Of a DNA stretch of 6,354 nt, positions 1-6,354 are shown one piece after another (position 1 is the stretch's first letter; each line of letters opens with the position of its first letter). The translations under genes were made by a program, and so were the position numbers. The notes under the pieces were generated by a model that was not told the origin of the DNA, did no database searches, and saw only the letters and a list, made by a program, of their open reading frames with translations. The DNA comes from an uncultured Pirellulaceae bacterium (GTDB lineage Bacteria > Planctomycetota > Planctomycetia > Pirellulales > Pirellulaceae), in the NCBI GenBank assembly GCA_934255105.1, contig CAKQNH010000291.1, forward strand, positions 1 through 6,354. The letters are read 5' to 3'.

Positions 1-1
1 G

Positions 2-949
2 CGTTTGGGTGAACTGCTCGAACAGCCCGTGGCATTCGCCAGCGATACCGTGGGGAGCGACGCGCAAGCTAAAACTGCGGCTCTGAAGGACGGTCAAGTC
101 CTCGTGCTGGAGAATCTTCGCTTCAACGCGGGCGAGCAGGCCGGCGACGCGGAGTTCGCCAAGCAGCTCGCTAGCGGCGCCGATATCTACTGCAATGATG
201 CCTTCGGCACATGCCATCGCACCGACGCTTCGATGGTCGCCGTTCCCCAAGCCATGGGAAAAAAACCCAAGGTATCCGGGTTCTTGGTCGCCAAAGAGAT
301 CCAGTATTTGAGCGACACCATCTCGCAGCCCGAGCGCCCGTTTGTGGCCATTTTGGGCGGAGCCAAGGTGAGCGACAAAATCAAAGTCATCGACAACTTG
401 CTCGGCATCTGTGACTACATACTGATTGGCGGCGCGATGGCCTACACCTTCTCGTTGGCCAAAGGGGGCCAGACCGGCAAGAGCCTCGTCGAGAAAGACA
501 AAGTCGACTTGGCCAAGTCGCTCATCGCCAAAGCTGGCGAAAAATTGGTTCTGCCCGTCGACACACATTGCGGCGACGACTTTTCAGCCGATTGCAACAA
601 ACAGGTGGTGAAGGCCGGCGAGATTCCCGACGGCTGGGAGGGGCTCGACATCGGACCTCAAACCGCCAAGAACTACGCCGATCTGCTGAAGTCTGCCAAG
701 ACTGTCGTGTGGAACGGACCGATGGGCGTTTTTGAAATGCCACCGTTTGACGAAGGGACCAAGGTCGTCGCCAAGGCCATCGCCGACAGCCAAGCCACCA
801 GCATCATTGGTGGCGGCGACTCGGCTGCCGCCATCGAGCAGCTTGGCTTCGCCGATCAAGTCACCCACGTCAGCACCGGCGGTGGTGCTAGCCTAGCTAT
901 GCTTGAAGGCAACAAATTCGAAGCCGTCGAATTGTTGGACGAAGCCTAA
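2..949 (+). CDS. pgk: Phosphoglycerate kinase, C-terminal 315 residues (5' end outside window)
   Basis: Phosphoglycerate kinase transfers phosphate between 1,3-bisphosphoglycerate and ADP in cytosolic glycolysis and gluconeogenesis. The reading frame is open to the left edge and begins here with RLGELL, a normal internal PGK segment, so the TTG at 5 is not the real start. Bacterial PGKs are about 390-400 residues, so roughly 80 N-terminal residues, including the first substrate-binding arginines, are missing. Visible family motifs in order are [44 protein letters not shown] (nucleotide-binding domain), GGGDSAAA and [10 protein letters not shown]. These cover the end of the N-domain and the whole C-domain. 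The basic-patch segment that usually reads HRAHAS reads HRTDAS. The gene ends with TAA and converges on the diadenylate cyclase gene. No T-rich hairpin terminator follows directly. Identification is secure. Confidence 0.97.
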   Translation, partial: RLGELLEQPVAFASDTVGSDAQAKTAALKDGQVLVLENLRFNAGEQAGDAEFAKQLASGADIYCNDAFGTCHRTDASMVAVPQAMGKKPKVSGFLVAKEIQYLSDTISQPERPFVAILGGAKVSDKIKVIDNLLGICDYILIGGAMAYTFSLAKGGQTGKSLVEKDKVDLAKSLIAKAGEKLVLPVDTHCGDDFSADCNKQVVKAGEIPDGWEGLDIGPQTAKNYADLLKSAKTVVWNGPMGVFEMPPFDEGTKVVAKAIADSQATSIIGGGDSAAAIEQLGFADQVTHVSTGGGASLAMLEGNKFEAVELLDEA

Positions 950-1002
950 GCCCACATCGCCCTTCGACAATGATCATCCGTCGCACAACGGTTCAGCCGG
1001 AC

Positions 1003-1051
1003 GTCGAACGTTTAATGCGATGTTGAACGTTTAATATGACGTTGAATATGG
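1003..1051. repeat. 19-bp tandem repeat, about 2.5 copies
   Basis: Two adjacent 19-base units (1003-1021 and 1022-1040) share the core GAACGTTTAAT, and a third, partial unit (GTTGAATATGG, 1041-1051) follows. The second full unit is gttgaacgtttaatatgac. The partial third copy is also the outer left end of the large palindrome at 1042-1226, so the two repeat structures are fused. No coding capacity is seen. I see nothing recognisable in the preceding 950-1002. Confidence 0.75.
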
Positions 1052-1226
1052 CCGTTGGCCAAACGCGTTGCATAGGGTTCAATTTCCAGGGGTGTTACCC
1101 CTGGCTATGATGAAAGAGGCCTTTGGCCAATACAATTCGCCAAAGGCGATAATCATCATAGTGCCAGGGGCAACGCCCCTGGGACGATGGTGCCCCACCC
1201 GCGTTTTGGCCAACGGCCATATTCAA
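1042..1226. repeat. ~185-bp imperfect palindrome with nested hairpins
   Basis: The outer arms match perfectly over 19 bp: ttgaatatggccgttggcc at 1042-1060 against its reverse complement at 1208-1226. After a one-base length difference, CGCG at 1064-1067 pairs with CGCG at 1200-1203. Further in, each arm has its own 8-bp-stem, 3-base-loop hairpin: CCAGGGGT/ACCCCTGG at 1086-1104 and CCAGGGGC/GCCCCTGG at 1164-1182. These two are also inverted copies of each other. CTATGATGA (1105-1113) pairs with TCATCATAG (1153-1161), and GCCTTTGGC (1119-1127) with GCCAAAGGC (1139-1147). All pairs share a centre near 1133-1134, so this is one large symmetric element. It fills the gap between convergent pgk and cyclase genes. 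It contains no transposase and no convincing ORF. It could be a MITE-like or REP/BIME-like dispersed repeat, or a bidirectional transcription barrier; no T-tract supports a classic terminator. I see nothing in 1227-1273 beyond it. Confidence 0.85.
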
Positions 1227-1273
1227 AGCTTTCATTGCTCGCACATCTGTTTACCACTGAACCGTGCTCACCG

Positions 1274-2488
1274 CTACTTCTGCACTGCCGCTTCCCCTCC
1301 AACCTTCTCACCGGTTTTTTTGCGGATGTTCACGCGAACTGTGCGCGGGACAATGTCTTCCAGAGTTAACTCCTTGGGAACGTTCTTCAAATTCGGCTCG
1401 GTCTCCCAAAAGGCAACGCTTCTCTGGCTATCTTTGACGTCGTCCGGACTGATCTCCAGCGAAAGCGCAAAGGCGGCGGGGTCAAGCATGGCGAACGTCG
1501 GCTCGGAGCCCGACAAAGTAATCTCGGCATAGGTCGGCTTGGGACTGAGTATCTCCCAACCGTCGGGCAAATTGCGATACTCGATGGGAACCACAAATGT
1601 GCGCTGGATAGTATCGGTCTGATAAGCAAACAAGAACCATAAGGTGACCGCACACATCACTGCGGCCAACTTGGTTCCCAGATCAGTCAAGTGAGACTTC
1701 AGCGGAAGCTGCGCCGGACTACTCGAACCTCCCAAGCAACGCTGCAGTCGATCTGGCAATTCCTCCGGGCCGACCGCCTGCAACTCTCCCTGCTGAGCGA
1801 TGGAGATCGTGCCGCGTTCCTCGGAGACGACCACGACCGTGGCGTCGCAGCACTCGGCCAGTCCCAACGCGGCGGCATGGCGAGTTCCACCGCGAGCAAG
1901 TTTCGAAATCTGAGTCGTGAGTGGCAAATAGAGTCCGAGCTGCCGGATGCGGTTGCCGTCGATCAATACGGCCCCATCGTGCCCCGGTGACTCCGCATGG
2001 AAAATACTCAGTATCAGCGGCAGACTAATCTCCGCGTCCACTGCCACTCCGCCGCGCAGATGATGATCGAGCGGCTGGTTTCCCGGAAAGACAATCAGAG
2101 CCCCCGTTCGCTGCCGCGACATCTGGACCAGCGACTCGATAATCGTCTCAGCCGGAGTCTGCGACGAGTCGGCCGCGCGGGCGCGACGAAACCAGCGCGA
2201 AGAGCTCAGCCGCTCAAAGCCCATGCGAATATCGTGCTGAAAGACCAACACCAGAGCCAGCAGAATCCCCACTGCTCCGAAGTGAAACAGCATGGTGGTC
2301 AGGTACAGATCTAACCACCGCGCCAACAGGAAGACCACGATCAACAATGCCGCAATTTGCCCCAGCGCTCGCGAAGCCCGCTCGCGGAGCCATACGAAAA
2401 TCCCGTAGATGAATATCGAAACGAGTGCGACATCCAAAAAGTCGGCGGGCCGAACATGTTCCAAAAAATTTCCCATCGCGGCACCCAT
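1274..2488 (-). CDS. Membrane diadenylate cyclase fused to a YbbR (CdaR-like) domain
   Basis: The DAC (DisA_N) family condenses two ATP into cyclic di-AMP, a second messenger for potassium, osmotic and envelope control. The predicted 404-residue protein has three N-terminal membrane segments (about 15-34, 41-58 and 62-84). The DAC domain follows (about 115-240), with GALIVF at 129-134, metal-site DGA at 171-173, GTRHAAALGLAE at 201-212 and VSEERG at 221-226. The normal RHR motif is R203-H204-A205 here. A fourth membrane helix (about 272-289) precedes a YbbR-type segment beginning FVVPIEYRNLPDGW (298-311) and running to about 388. This matches CdaA followed by CdaR, which are separate proteins in Firmicutes. 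Topology fits: DAC inside, YbbR outside. The start at 2488 is chosen because AGGGAG lies 9 bases upstream. A start at 2476 is possible; one at 2575 would add 29 residues unlike the family. No partner gene such as glmM is adjacent. The fold is secure; catalytic activity is uncertain because of A205. Confidence 0.9.
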   Translation of the reverse strand: MGAAMGNFLEHVRPADFLDVALVSIFIYGIFVWLRERASRALGQIAALLIVVFLLARWLDLYLTTMLFHFGAVGILLALVLVFQHDIRMGFERLSSSRWFRRARAADSSQTPAETIIESLVQMSRQRTGALIVFPGNQPLDHHLRGGVAVDAEISLPLILSIFHAESPGHDGAVLIDGNRIRQLGLYLPLTTQISKLARGGTRHAAALGLAECCDATVVVVSEERGTISIAQQGELQAVGPEELPDRLQRCLGGSSSPAQLPLKSHLTDLGTKLAAVMCAVTLWFLFAYQTDTIQRTFVVPIEYRNLPDGWEILSPKPTYAEITLSGSEPTFAMLDPAAFALSLEISPDDVKDSQRSVAFWETEPNLKNVPKELTLEDIVPRTVRVNIRKKTGEKVGGEAAVQK

Positions 2489-2497
2489 AATTATCCG

Positions 2498-2503
2498 CTC
2501 CCT
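2498..2503 (-). promoter_or_regulatory. Ribosome binding site of the diadenylate cyclase gene
   Basis: On the - strand this reads AGGGAG, separated by 9 bases from the ATG at 2488-2486. It favours that start over the upstream ATG at 2575 and over the ATG four codons later at 2476. No convincing promoter boxes could be picked out in the 201-bp divergent region 2489-2689. Confidence 0.6.
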
Positions 2504-2675
2504 AAGCGGCAAATTCAAAGCAATTGCGCCATAGTGTCCACACTTAGCCGCTGAAAGCCCCGCCAAGTGTAGCATGAGCGGGAGTGCTCACGCCACCAAC
2601 TGCAAGCAGCGAACACAATTTAGGATTATCATAGGGCTTGGAAAAATCTCAGGTCCCGCCTTGATCCTATTTCTC

Positions 2676-2681
2676 AAAGGA
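2676..2681 (+). promoter_or_regulatory. Ribosome binding site deciding the oxidoreductase start
   Basis: AAAGGA ends 8 bases before the ATG at 2690. It overlaps the first base of the upstream in-frame ATG at 2681, which would leave that codon with no usable site. The start at 2690 is therefore preferred and gives a compact Tat signal peptide. Confidence 0.6.
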
Positions 2682-2689
2682 TGTTATCG

Positions 2690-4057
2690 ATGCCAGTTCC
2701 CCAATCAGCTAACCGCCGTAGTTTCCTACAAGGTTCACTAGCCCTAGGCACAACCGCCGTGCTAGGCACATCCATCAAGCGAGCTGCGGCCCAGTCCGCC
2801 AACGAGCGACCGATTTTCGCCACGATCGGCTTGCGCAATCAAGGCTGGGGTATTACCAGCAAGTCGTTTAAGTCGGCAGACTTCGCAGCCTTGGCTGACG
2901 TTGATGAAAATGTGCTGGGCAACTATGTCGAGCAAACTCAAAAGGCGCAAGGCAAAAAGCCCGATGGATACAAAGACTATCGCCACATCCTGGATCGCAA
3001 GGACATCGATGCGGTCATGATCGCTACGCCCGATCACTGGCATACGAAGATCGCCGTGGAAGCCATGCTGGCGGGCAAAGATGTCTACTGCGAAAAACCG
3101 CTCACGCTGACCATCGACGAAGGCAAATTGATCGAGCGGATGGTCAAACAAACTGGCCGCGTATTCCAAGTGGGGACGATGCAGCGGACGGAATCCGACC
3201 AGCGTTTCCTGCAGGCCGTGGCACTGGTGAAAAACGGCCGCATCGGCACGGTGCAAAAAGTAACGTGCGGTATCAACGGCATGGAAGCTTCTCCGGTCAT
3301 TCCGGTGGCCACAGTGCCGAAGGGACTAGACTGGGATTTTTGGCTGGGGCCAGCCCCCAAGGTCGACTACCGCGCATTGCCCAAAATGCGCGAAGGCTAT
3401 GGCGGCGGCGTACCGCTGTACAGCAACTGCCACTATTCCTTCCGCCACTGGCACGAGTATGCGGGTGGCAAACTGACCGACTGGGGCGCGCATCATGTCG
3501 ATATTGCTTGCTGGGCACTGGGGGCAGACGATACCGGGCCGAGTAAAGTGACACCCGTCGAATTCAGTTTGCCAGTCGAACACAAAGACGGCTATCCGGT
3601 TGTGCACGATCGGTACAACGCCGCCACCAGTTTCAAAATCCAAGTGGCCATGCCCAACGCAGTAGAGATGTTGATTACCAGCGAAGGGGATAACGGCATC
3701 TTGTTCGAAGGGACCGAGGGTCGATTCTTCGTCAACCGTGGCAAGATTACGGGTGCCCCCGTCGAGGCATTGAAGAGCAACCCGTTGCCGGATGGAGCTA
3801 TCGAAGAGGTCTACGGCGGGCCGGTCAGCGCGAACCATACGGTCAATTTTATCGAAGCCATGAAGTCTCGCAAACAGCCGATCTCCGACGTCTGGTCTCA
3901 CAACCGCATGTTAGAGATCTGCCACCTCTCCAATATAGCTATGCGGCTGGGGCGCCAACTACAATGGGATGCCGACAAGCGGGAGATCGCTGGCGACGAA
4001 CAAGCCAACGCCTTCCTATCTCGAGACACCCGAGCGGGCTACGAGATCAGTATGTAA
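2690..4057 (+). CDS. Tat-exported Gfo/Idh/MocA-family oxidoreductase
   Basis: This is a 455-residue member of the NAD(P)-dependent glucose-fructose oxidoreductase / inositol dehydrogenase / MocA family, which acts on sugars and related polyols. The true substrate cannot be read from sequence. The N-terminus carries a twin-arginine signal: NRRSFLQG at 8-15, a hydrophobic stretch to about 29, and a likely cleavage site near the AAA-Q at 32-35. The protein is thus probably exported folded, with cofactor bound. The Rossmann part begins at 42 with IFATIGLRNQGWG, a variant glycine-rich loop. ATPDHWH (112-118) and the family signature EKPLTLT (135-141), with the usual catalytic-region lysine, follow. 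The C-terminal domain holds WDFWLGP (215-221) and GGKLTDWGAHHVDIACW (around 260-274), whose paired histidines and Asp271 suit an active site. Length is normal for the exported planctomycete paralogues. It is divergent from the cyclase gene and 251 bp ahead of korA, so probably monocistronic. Family is certain; role is unknown. Confidence 0.92.
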   Translation: MPVPQSANRRSFLQGSLALGTTAVLGTSIKRAAAQSANERPIFATIGLRNQGWGITSKSFKSADFAALADVDENVLGNYVEQTQKAQGKKPDGYKDYRHILDRKDIDAVMIATPDHWHTKIAVEAMLAGKDVYCEKPLTLTIDEGKLIERMVKQTGRVFQVGTMQRTESDQRFLQAVALVKNGRIGTVQKVTCGINGMEASPVIPVATVPKGLDWDFWLGPAPKVDYRALPKMREGYGGGVPLYSNCHYSFRHWHEYAGGKLTDWGAHHVDIACWALGADDTGPSKVTPVEFSLPVEHKDGYPVVHDRYNAATSFKIQVAMPNAVEMLITSEGDNGILFEGTEGRFFVNRGKITGAPVEALKSNPLPDGAIEEVYGGPVSANHTVNFIEAMKSRKQPISDVWSHNRMLEICHLSNIAMRLGRQLQWDADKREIAGDEQANAFLSRDTRAGYEISM

Positions 4058-4122
4058 GCCGGGCTCGCGAGCAGTGCGTCTGCGGTATTTGGTCTCAGGC
4101 GGCCCGTTTTGTATGGCAAACC

Positions 4123-4145
4123 CCCAATTCTCCACGAGAATTGGG
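4123..4145 (+). terminator. Perfect 10-bp hairpin, possible terminator of the oxidoreductase gene
   Basis: CCCAATTCTC (4123-4132) and GAGAATTGGG (4136-4145) are exact reverse complements around the loop CAC, 65 bases after the oxidoreductase stop codon. The position suits a terminator or a 3'-end-stabilising stem. However, no run of T follows on the + strand, so a classic intrinsic terminator is not demonstrated. A second small perfect palindrome, GCTCGCGAGC, lies at 4063-4072. The rest of the 4058-4308 gap shows an AT-rich patch near 4170-4225 that could hold the korA promoter, but no clear -35/-10 pair. Confidence 0.4.
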
Positions 4146-4308
4146 AATATGAGTCTTACTCAAAGGGCTGTTCATTTGTAAAATTAAGTGTTCTCGCCTA
4201 GGCAGAATATTCGATATAAACTATGCAATCGGCAAGGACGCTAAATTCCGCTGCGGGCAGGCACGCCTTTCCCCACCTATTCAACAGATTAAAACAGGCA
4301 CTCTCTGA

Positions 4309-6213
4309 ATGTCGACTGATTCTCCGCAGGCGCACGACGCCAAACAGGTCCAGGTAGTAAGCGGAATTACGGTAAGACTCGCTGGGGATTCCGGCGACGG
4401 CATGCAACTGCTCGGAACACAGTTGACCAATACGTCCGCGTTGGCCGGTAACGACGTGGCGACTTTTCCGGACTTCCCCGCCGAGATCCGCGCGCCACGT
4501 GGCACGCGGGCCGGAGTGAGCGGCTTCCAAGTGCAGTTCGCGGCCCACGAAGTTCATACGCCCGGCGACACGCTGGATACTCTAGTTGCCATGAACCCCG
4601 CCGCACTGGTCACCAACATCGGCGACCTGCGCAAAGGTGGCTTGCTGATTGTCAACGAAGATAGCTTCGAAGACAAAGATCTCAAGCTGGCTGGCCTGAC
4701 GACTAATCCACTGGAGGAGCCGTGGGTCGAAAACTATCGACTAGCAAAGGTACCGATGACCAAGCTGACGCGGACCGCCGTGGAATCGCTCAAGCTGGGA
4801 GTTAAAGAGGCCGACCGCTGCCGCAACTTTTTTGCCATGGGCATGGTCTATTGGCTGTACGGTCGCGAGATGGACGCCACCATGCGATTCATCGCAGCCA
4901 AATTTTCTAAGCTGCCCGAAATCCAGGAAGCCAATGAACTGGCGCTGCGTGCCGGTTGGGCGTTCGGTGAAACAACTGAGCTATTCGGTTCGTCCTACCA
5001 AGTCGAATCGGCGGCGCTGCCCAAGGGTACGTATCGCAATATCATGGGCAACCAAGCCATGGCGTGGGGGCTGATGACCGCCGCGCACCTGAGCGGCAAA
5101 GAAATGTTCTACGGCTCGTACCCAATCACTCCCGCCAGCGATATTTTGCATGAACTGAGCAAGTACAAAAACTTCGGCATCTGCACCGTGCAAGCGGAGG
5201 ATGAAATCGCTGCAATCTGCGCAACGATTGGCGCTGCCTACGGCGGTGCAATGGGAGTCACTACCAGCAGCGGACCGGGCATCGCACTCAAGTCGGAAGC
5301 GATGGGCTTGGCCGTCATGATCGAATTGCCCATGCTGGTCATCGACGTGCAACGTGGTGGTCCGAGCACGGGCCTACCGACCAAGACCGAACAAGCGGAT
5401 TTGCTGCAGTTGCTCTTCGGCCGCAACGGCGAAGCGCCTCTGCCAGTCCTGGCGGCATGCAGCCCCGGCGATTGCTTTGCCACCGCCATCGAAGCTTGGC
5501 GCATCGCCACCCAGTTCATGGTCCCCGTGGTCATCCTGTCCGATGGATTTATCGCCAATGGCTCCGAACCTTGGTCCATCCCCGATGTCAATACTCTTAA
5601 GCCAATTCACATCACGCATCCCACCGGTGAAGCCGGCGAAGACTTTCTGCCCTACTCCCGCGATGCCAATCTGGCGCGTCCCTGGGCCATCCCAGGTACG
5701 CCTGAATTGATGCACCGCGTGGGTGGACTGGAGAAGCAAGATGGAACTGGCAATATCAGCTACGATGCGGCCAACCATGAGAAGATGGTACACATTCGCG
5801 CGCAAAAAGTGGCCAACGTGGCCAAGGTCATCCCGCCGCAGCAAGTCACTGGCCCCACTGAAGGTGAACTGTTGGTATTGTCTTGGGGTGGCACATTCGG
5901 TGCTTGCCGCACCGCAGTGCTGAAAGCCATCCAAGAGGGGCGCAGCGTGGCCCACTGTCACTTGCGCCACATGAACCCTTTCCCCAGCAACTTGGCGCAG
6001 ATCTTGAGCAGTTACGAAACGGTGCTCATTCCCGAGTTGAACTTGGGCCAGCTCCGCATGCTGATTCGCTCCAAATTCATGGTCGATGCCGTGGGCTACA
6101 ACCGAGTCCAAGGCAAACCCTTCTCCGTGACCGAATTGGTGGAGAAGATCGAAGAGATGACCAGCGGCCAGCAGCAGCCGCCGAAGGTTAAATTGCAATC
6201 GCAGGCCAGCTAA
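4309..6213 (+). CDS. korA: 2-oxoglutarate:ferredoxin oxidoreductase, fused gamma-alpha subunit
   Basis: With KorB, this subunit oxidatively decarboxylates 2-oxoglutarate to succinyl-CoA and passes electrons to ferredoxin, replacing or supplementing the 2-oxoglutarate dehydrogenase of the TCA cycle; the reaction is reversible. The 634-residue length fits the fused form. The gamma (POR) domain comes first, with AGDSGDGMQ at 25-33, FPDFPAEIRAP and VAMNPAAL. The pyrimidine-binding alpha domain starts near YRNIMGN (about 243), then YPITPASDILHE (271-282), QAEDE (295-299), TSSGPG (319-324), DVQRGGPSTGLPTKTEQ (346-362), LSDG (410-413), NPFPS (about 556) and PELNLGQ (575-581). The DVQRGGPSTGLPT and YPITPASD motifs and the fused layout point to the KorA branch rather than pyruvate oxidoreductase. 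Thiamine diphosphate and the Fe-S cluster sit in the beta subunit; no ferredoxin domain is present here. An in-frame TGA directly precedes the ATG at 4309, which fixes the earliest start. The ribosome binding site is weak. korB follows after 59 bp. Confidence 0.95.
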   Translation: MSTDSPQAHDAKQVQVVSGITVRLAGDSGDGMQLLGTQLTNTSALAGNDVATFPDFPAEIRAPRGTRAGVSGFQVQFAAHEVHTPGDTLDTLVAMNPAALVTNIGDLRKGGLLIVNEDSFEDKDLKLAGLTTNPLEEPWVENYRLAKVPMTKLTRTAVESLKLGVKEADRCRNFFAMGMVYWLYGREMDATMRFIAAKFSKLPEIQEANELALRAGWAFGETTELFGSSYQVESAALPKGTYRNIMGNQAMAWGLMTAAHLSGKEMFYGSYPITPASDILHELSKYKNFGICTVQAEDEIAAICATIGAAYGGAMGVTTSSGPGIALKSEAMGLAVMIELPMLVIDVQRGGPSTGLPTKTEQADLLQLLFGRNGEAPLPVLAACSPGDCFATAIEAWRIATQFMVPVVILSDGFIANGSEPWSIPDVNTLKPIHITHPTGEAGEDFLPYSRDANLARPWAIPGTPELMHRVGGLEKQDGTGNISYDAANHEKMVHIRAQKVANVAKVIPPQQVTGPTEGELLVLSWGGTFGACRTAVLKAIQEGRSVAHCHLRHMNPFPSNLAQILSSYETVLIPELNLGQLRMLIRSKFMVDAVGYNRVQGKPFSVTELVEKIEEMTSGQQQPPKVKLQSQAS

Positions 6214-6272
6214 ATGCTAAATAGCGAGCGAAAGACACTCCACACCCTTTTTTTCAATACGAAGACCATCCG

Positions 6273-6354
6273 ATGAGCGTTGCTATACCCGTCCTAACTG
6301 CCAACGATTTCGCCAGCGATCAAGACGTCCGTTGGTGCCCAGGCTGTGGTGACT
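6273..6354 (+). CDS. korB: 2-oxoglutarate:ferredoxin oxidoreductase beta subunit, N-terminal 27 residues
   Basis: The beta subunit binds thiamine diphosphate and a [4Fe-4S] cluster and completes the enzyme begun by korA. Only 27 complete codons are in the window: after MSVAIPVLTANDFASD comes QDVRWCPGCGD. The RWCPGCGD sequence, with its CxxC pair, is the typical start of KorB and supplies the first cluster cysteines. The ATG at 6273 is the natural start, since the cysteine motif normally lies about 20-30 residues in. Only a weak purine stretch (GAAG) precedes it. The 59-bp spacer from korA contains a run of seven or more T at about 6248-6255 but no clear stem before it, so cotranscription with korA is likely. 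The gene is truncated by the window edge, not broken. Confidence 0.9.
   Translation, partial: MSVAIPVLTANDFASDQDVRWCPGCGD

Noticed and set aside
1042..1226. CRISPR array or complete insertion sequence at the palindrome
   Set aside because: There are no regularly spaced direct repeats with unique spacers, and no transposase reading frame lies between the arms.
1068..1532. 154-residue + strand ORF across the palindrome and into the cyclase gene
   Set aside because: Its first half is repeat DNA and its second half is antisense to the well-supported YbbR coding region; no domain or ribosome binding site is visible.
2489..2575. Upstream extension of the cyclase to the ATG at 2575
   Set aside because: The 29 extra residues do not resemble CdaA N-termini, which begin just before the first membrane helix, and the AGGGAG site fits the start at 2488.
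3326..3901. 191-residue - strand ORF opposite the oxidoreductase gene
   Set aside because: It is a shadow of the real gene, with low-complexity antisense composition and no upstream signals.
5374..6198. 274-residue - strand ORF opposite korA
   Set aside because: It is entirely antisense to conserved korA motifs; its length reflects GC-biased codon use on the opposite strand and it shows no recognisable family features.
6248..6255. T-run in the korA-korB spacer as a terminator
   Set aside because: No stem-loop precedes it, and the two genes encode subunits of one enzyme that are expected to be cotranscribed.

Overview
The window looks like ordinary chromosomal DNA of a planctomycete, most likely a Pirellulales/Rhodopirellula-type bacterium. 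This assignment is inference. It rests on a Tat-exported Gfo/Idh/MocA oxidoreductase of the kind heavily expanded in that phylum, long intergenic gaps, weak ribosome binding sites at several starts, moderately GC-rich coding sequence, and the sequence character of the phosphoglycerate kinase and the KorAB enzyme.

Layout from left to right: (1) the C-terminal four fifths of phosphoglycerate kinase (pgk, + strand), cut by the left edge. (2) A 324-bp gap between convergent genes, filled mostly by a 19-bp tandem repeat that runs into a roughly 185-bp imperfect palindrome with nested hairpins. (3) On the - strand, a membrane diadenylate cyclase of the CdaA type whose C-terminus carries an extra transmembrane helix and a YbbR (CdaR-like) domain, so enzyme and presumed regulator share one chain. 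Its usual RHR nucleotide-binding motif reads RHA. (4) A 201-bp divergent intergenic region. (5) A Tat-signal Gfo/Idh/MocA-family oxidoreductase (+). (6) A 251-bp gap with a perfect 10-bp-stem hairpin. (7) The gamma-alpha fused subunit of 2-oxoglutarate:ferredoxin oxidoreductase (korA, +), followed after 59 bp by the first 27 codons of its beta subunit (korB), cut by the right edge.

The genes do not form one pathway. pgk serves glycolysis/gluconeogenesis. korA-korB form a two-gene unit for ferredoxin-linked conversion of 2-oxoglutarate to succinyl-CoA. The cyclase makes, or once made, c-di-AMP and is transcribed alone against the others. The oxidoreductase is a stand-alone exported protein of unknown substrate. 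No phage, CRISPR, toxin or defence genes are visible, and no tRNA or rRNA was recognised. The parts most worth a second look are the cyclase-YbbR fusion with its altered motif and the large intergenic palindrome.
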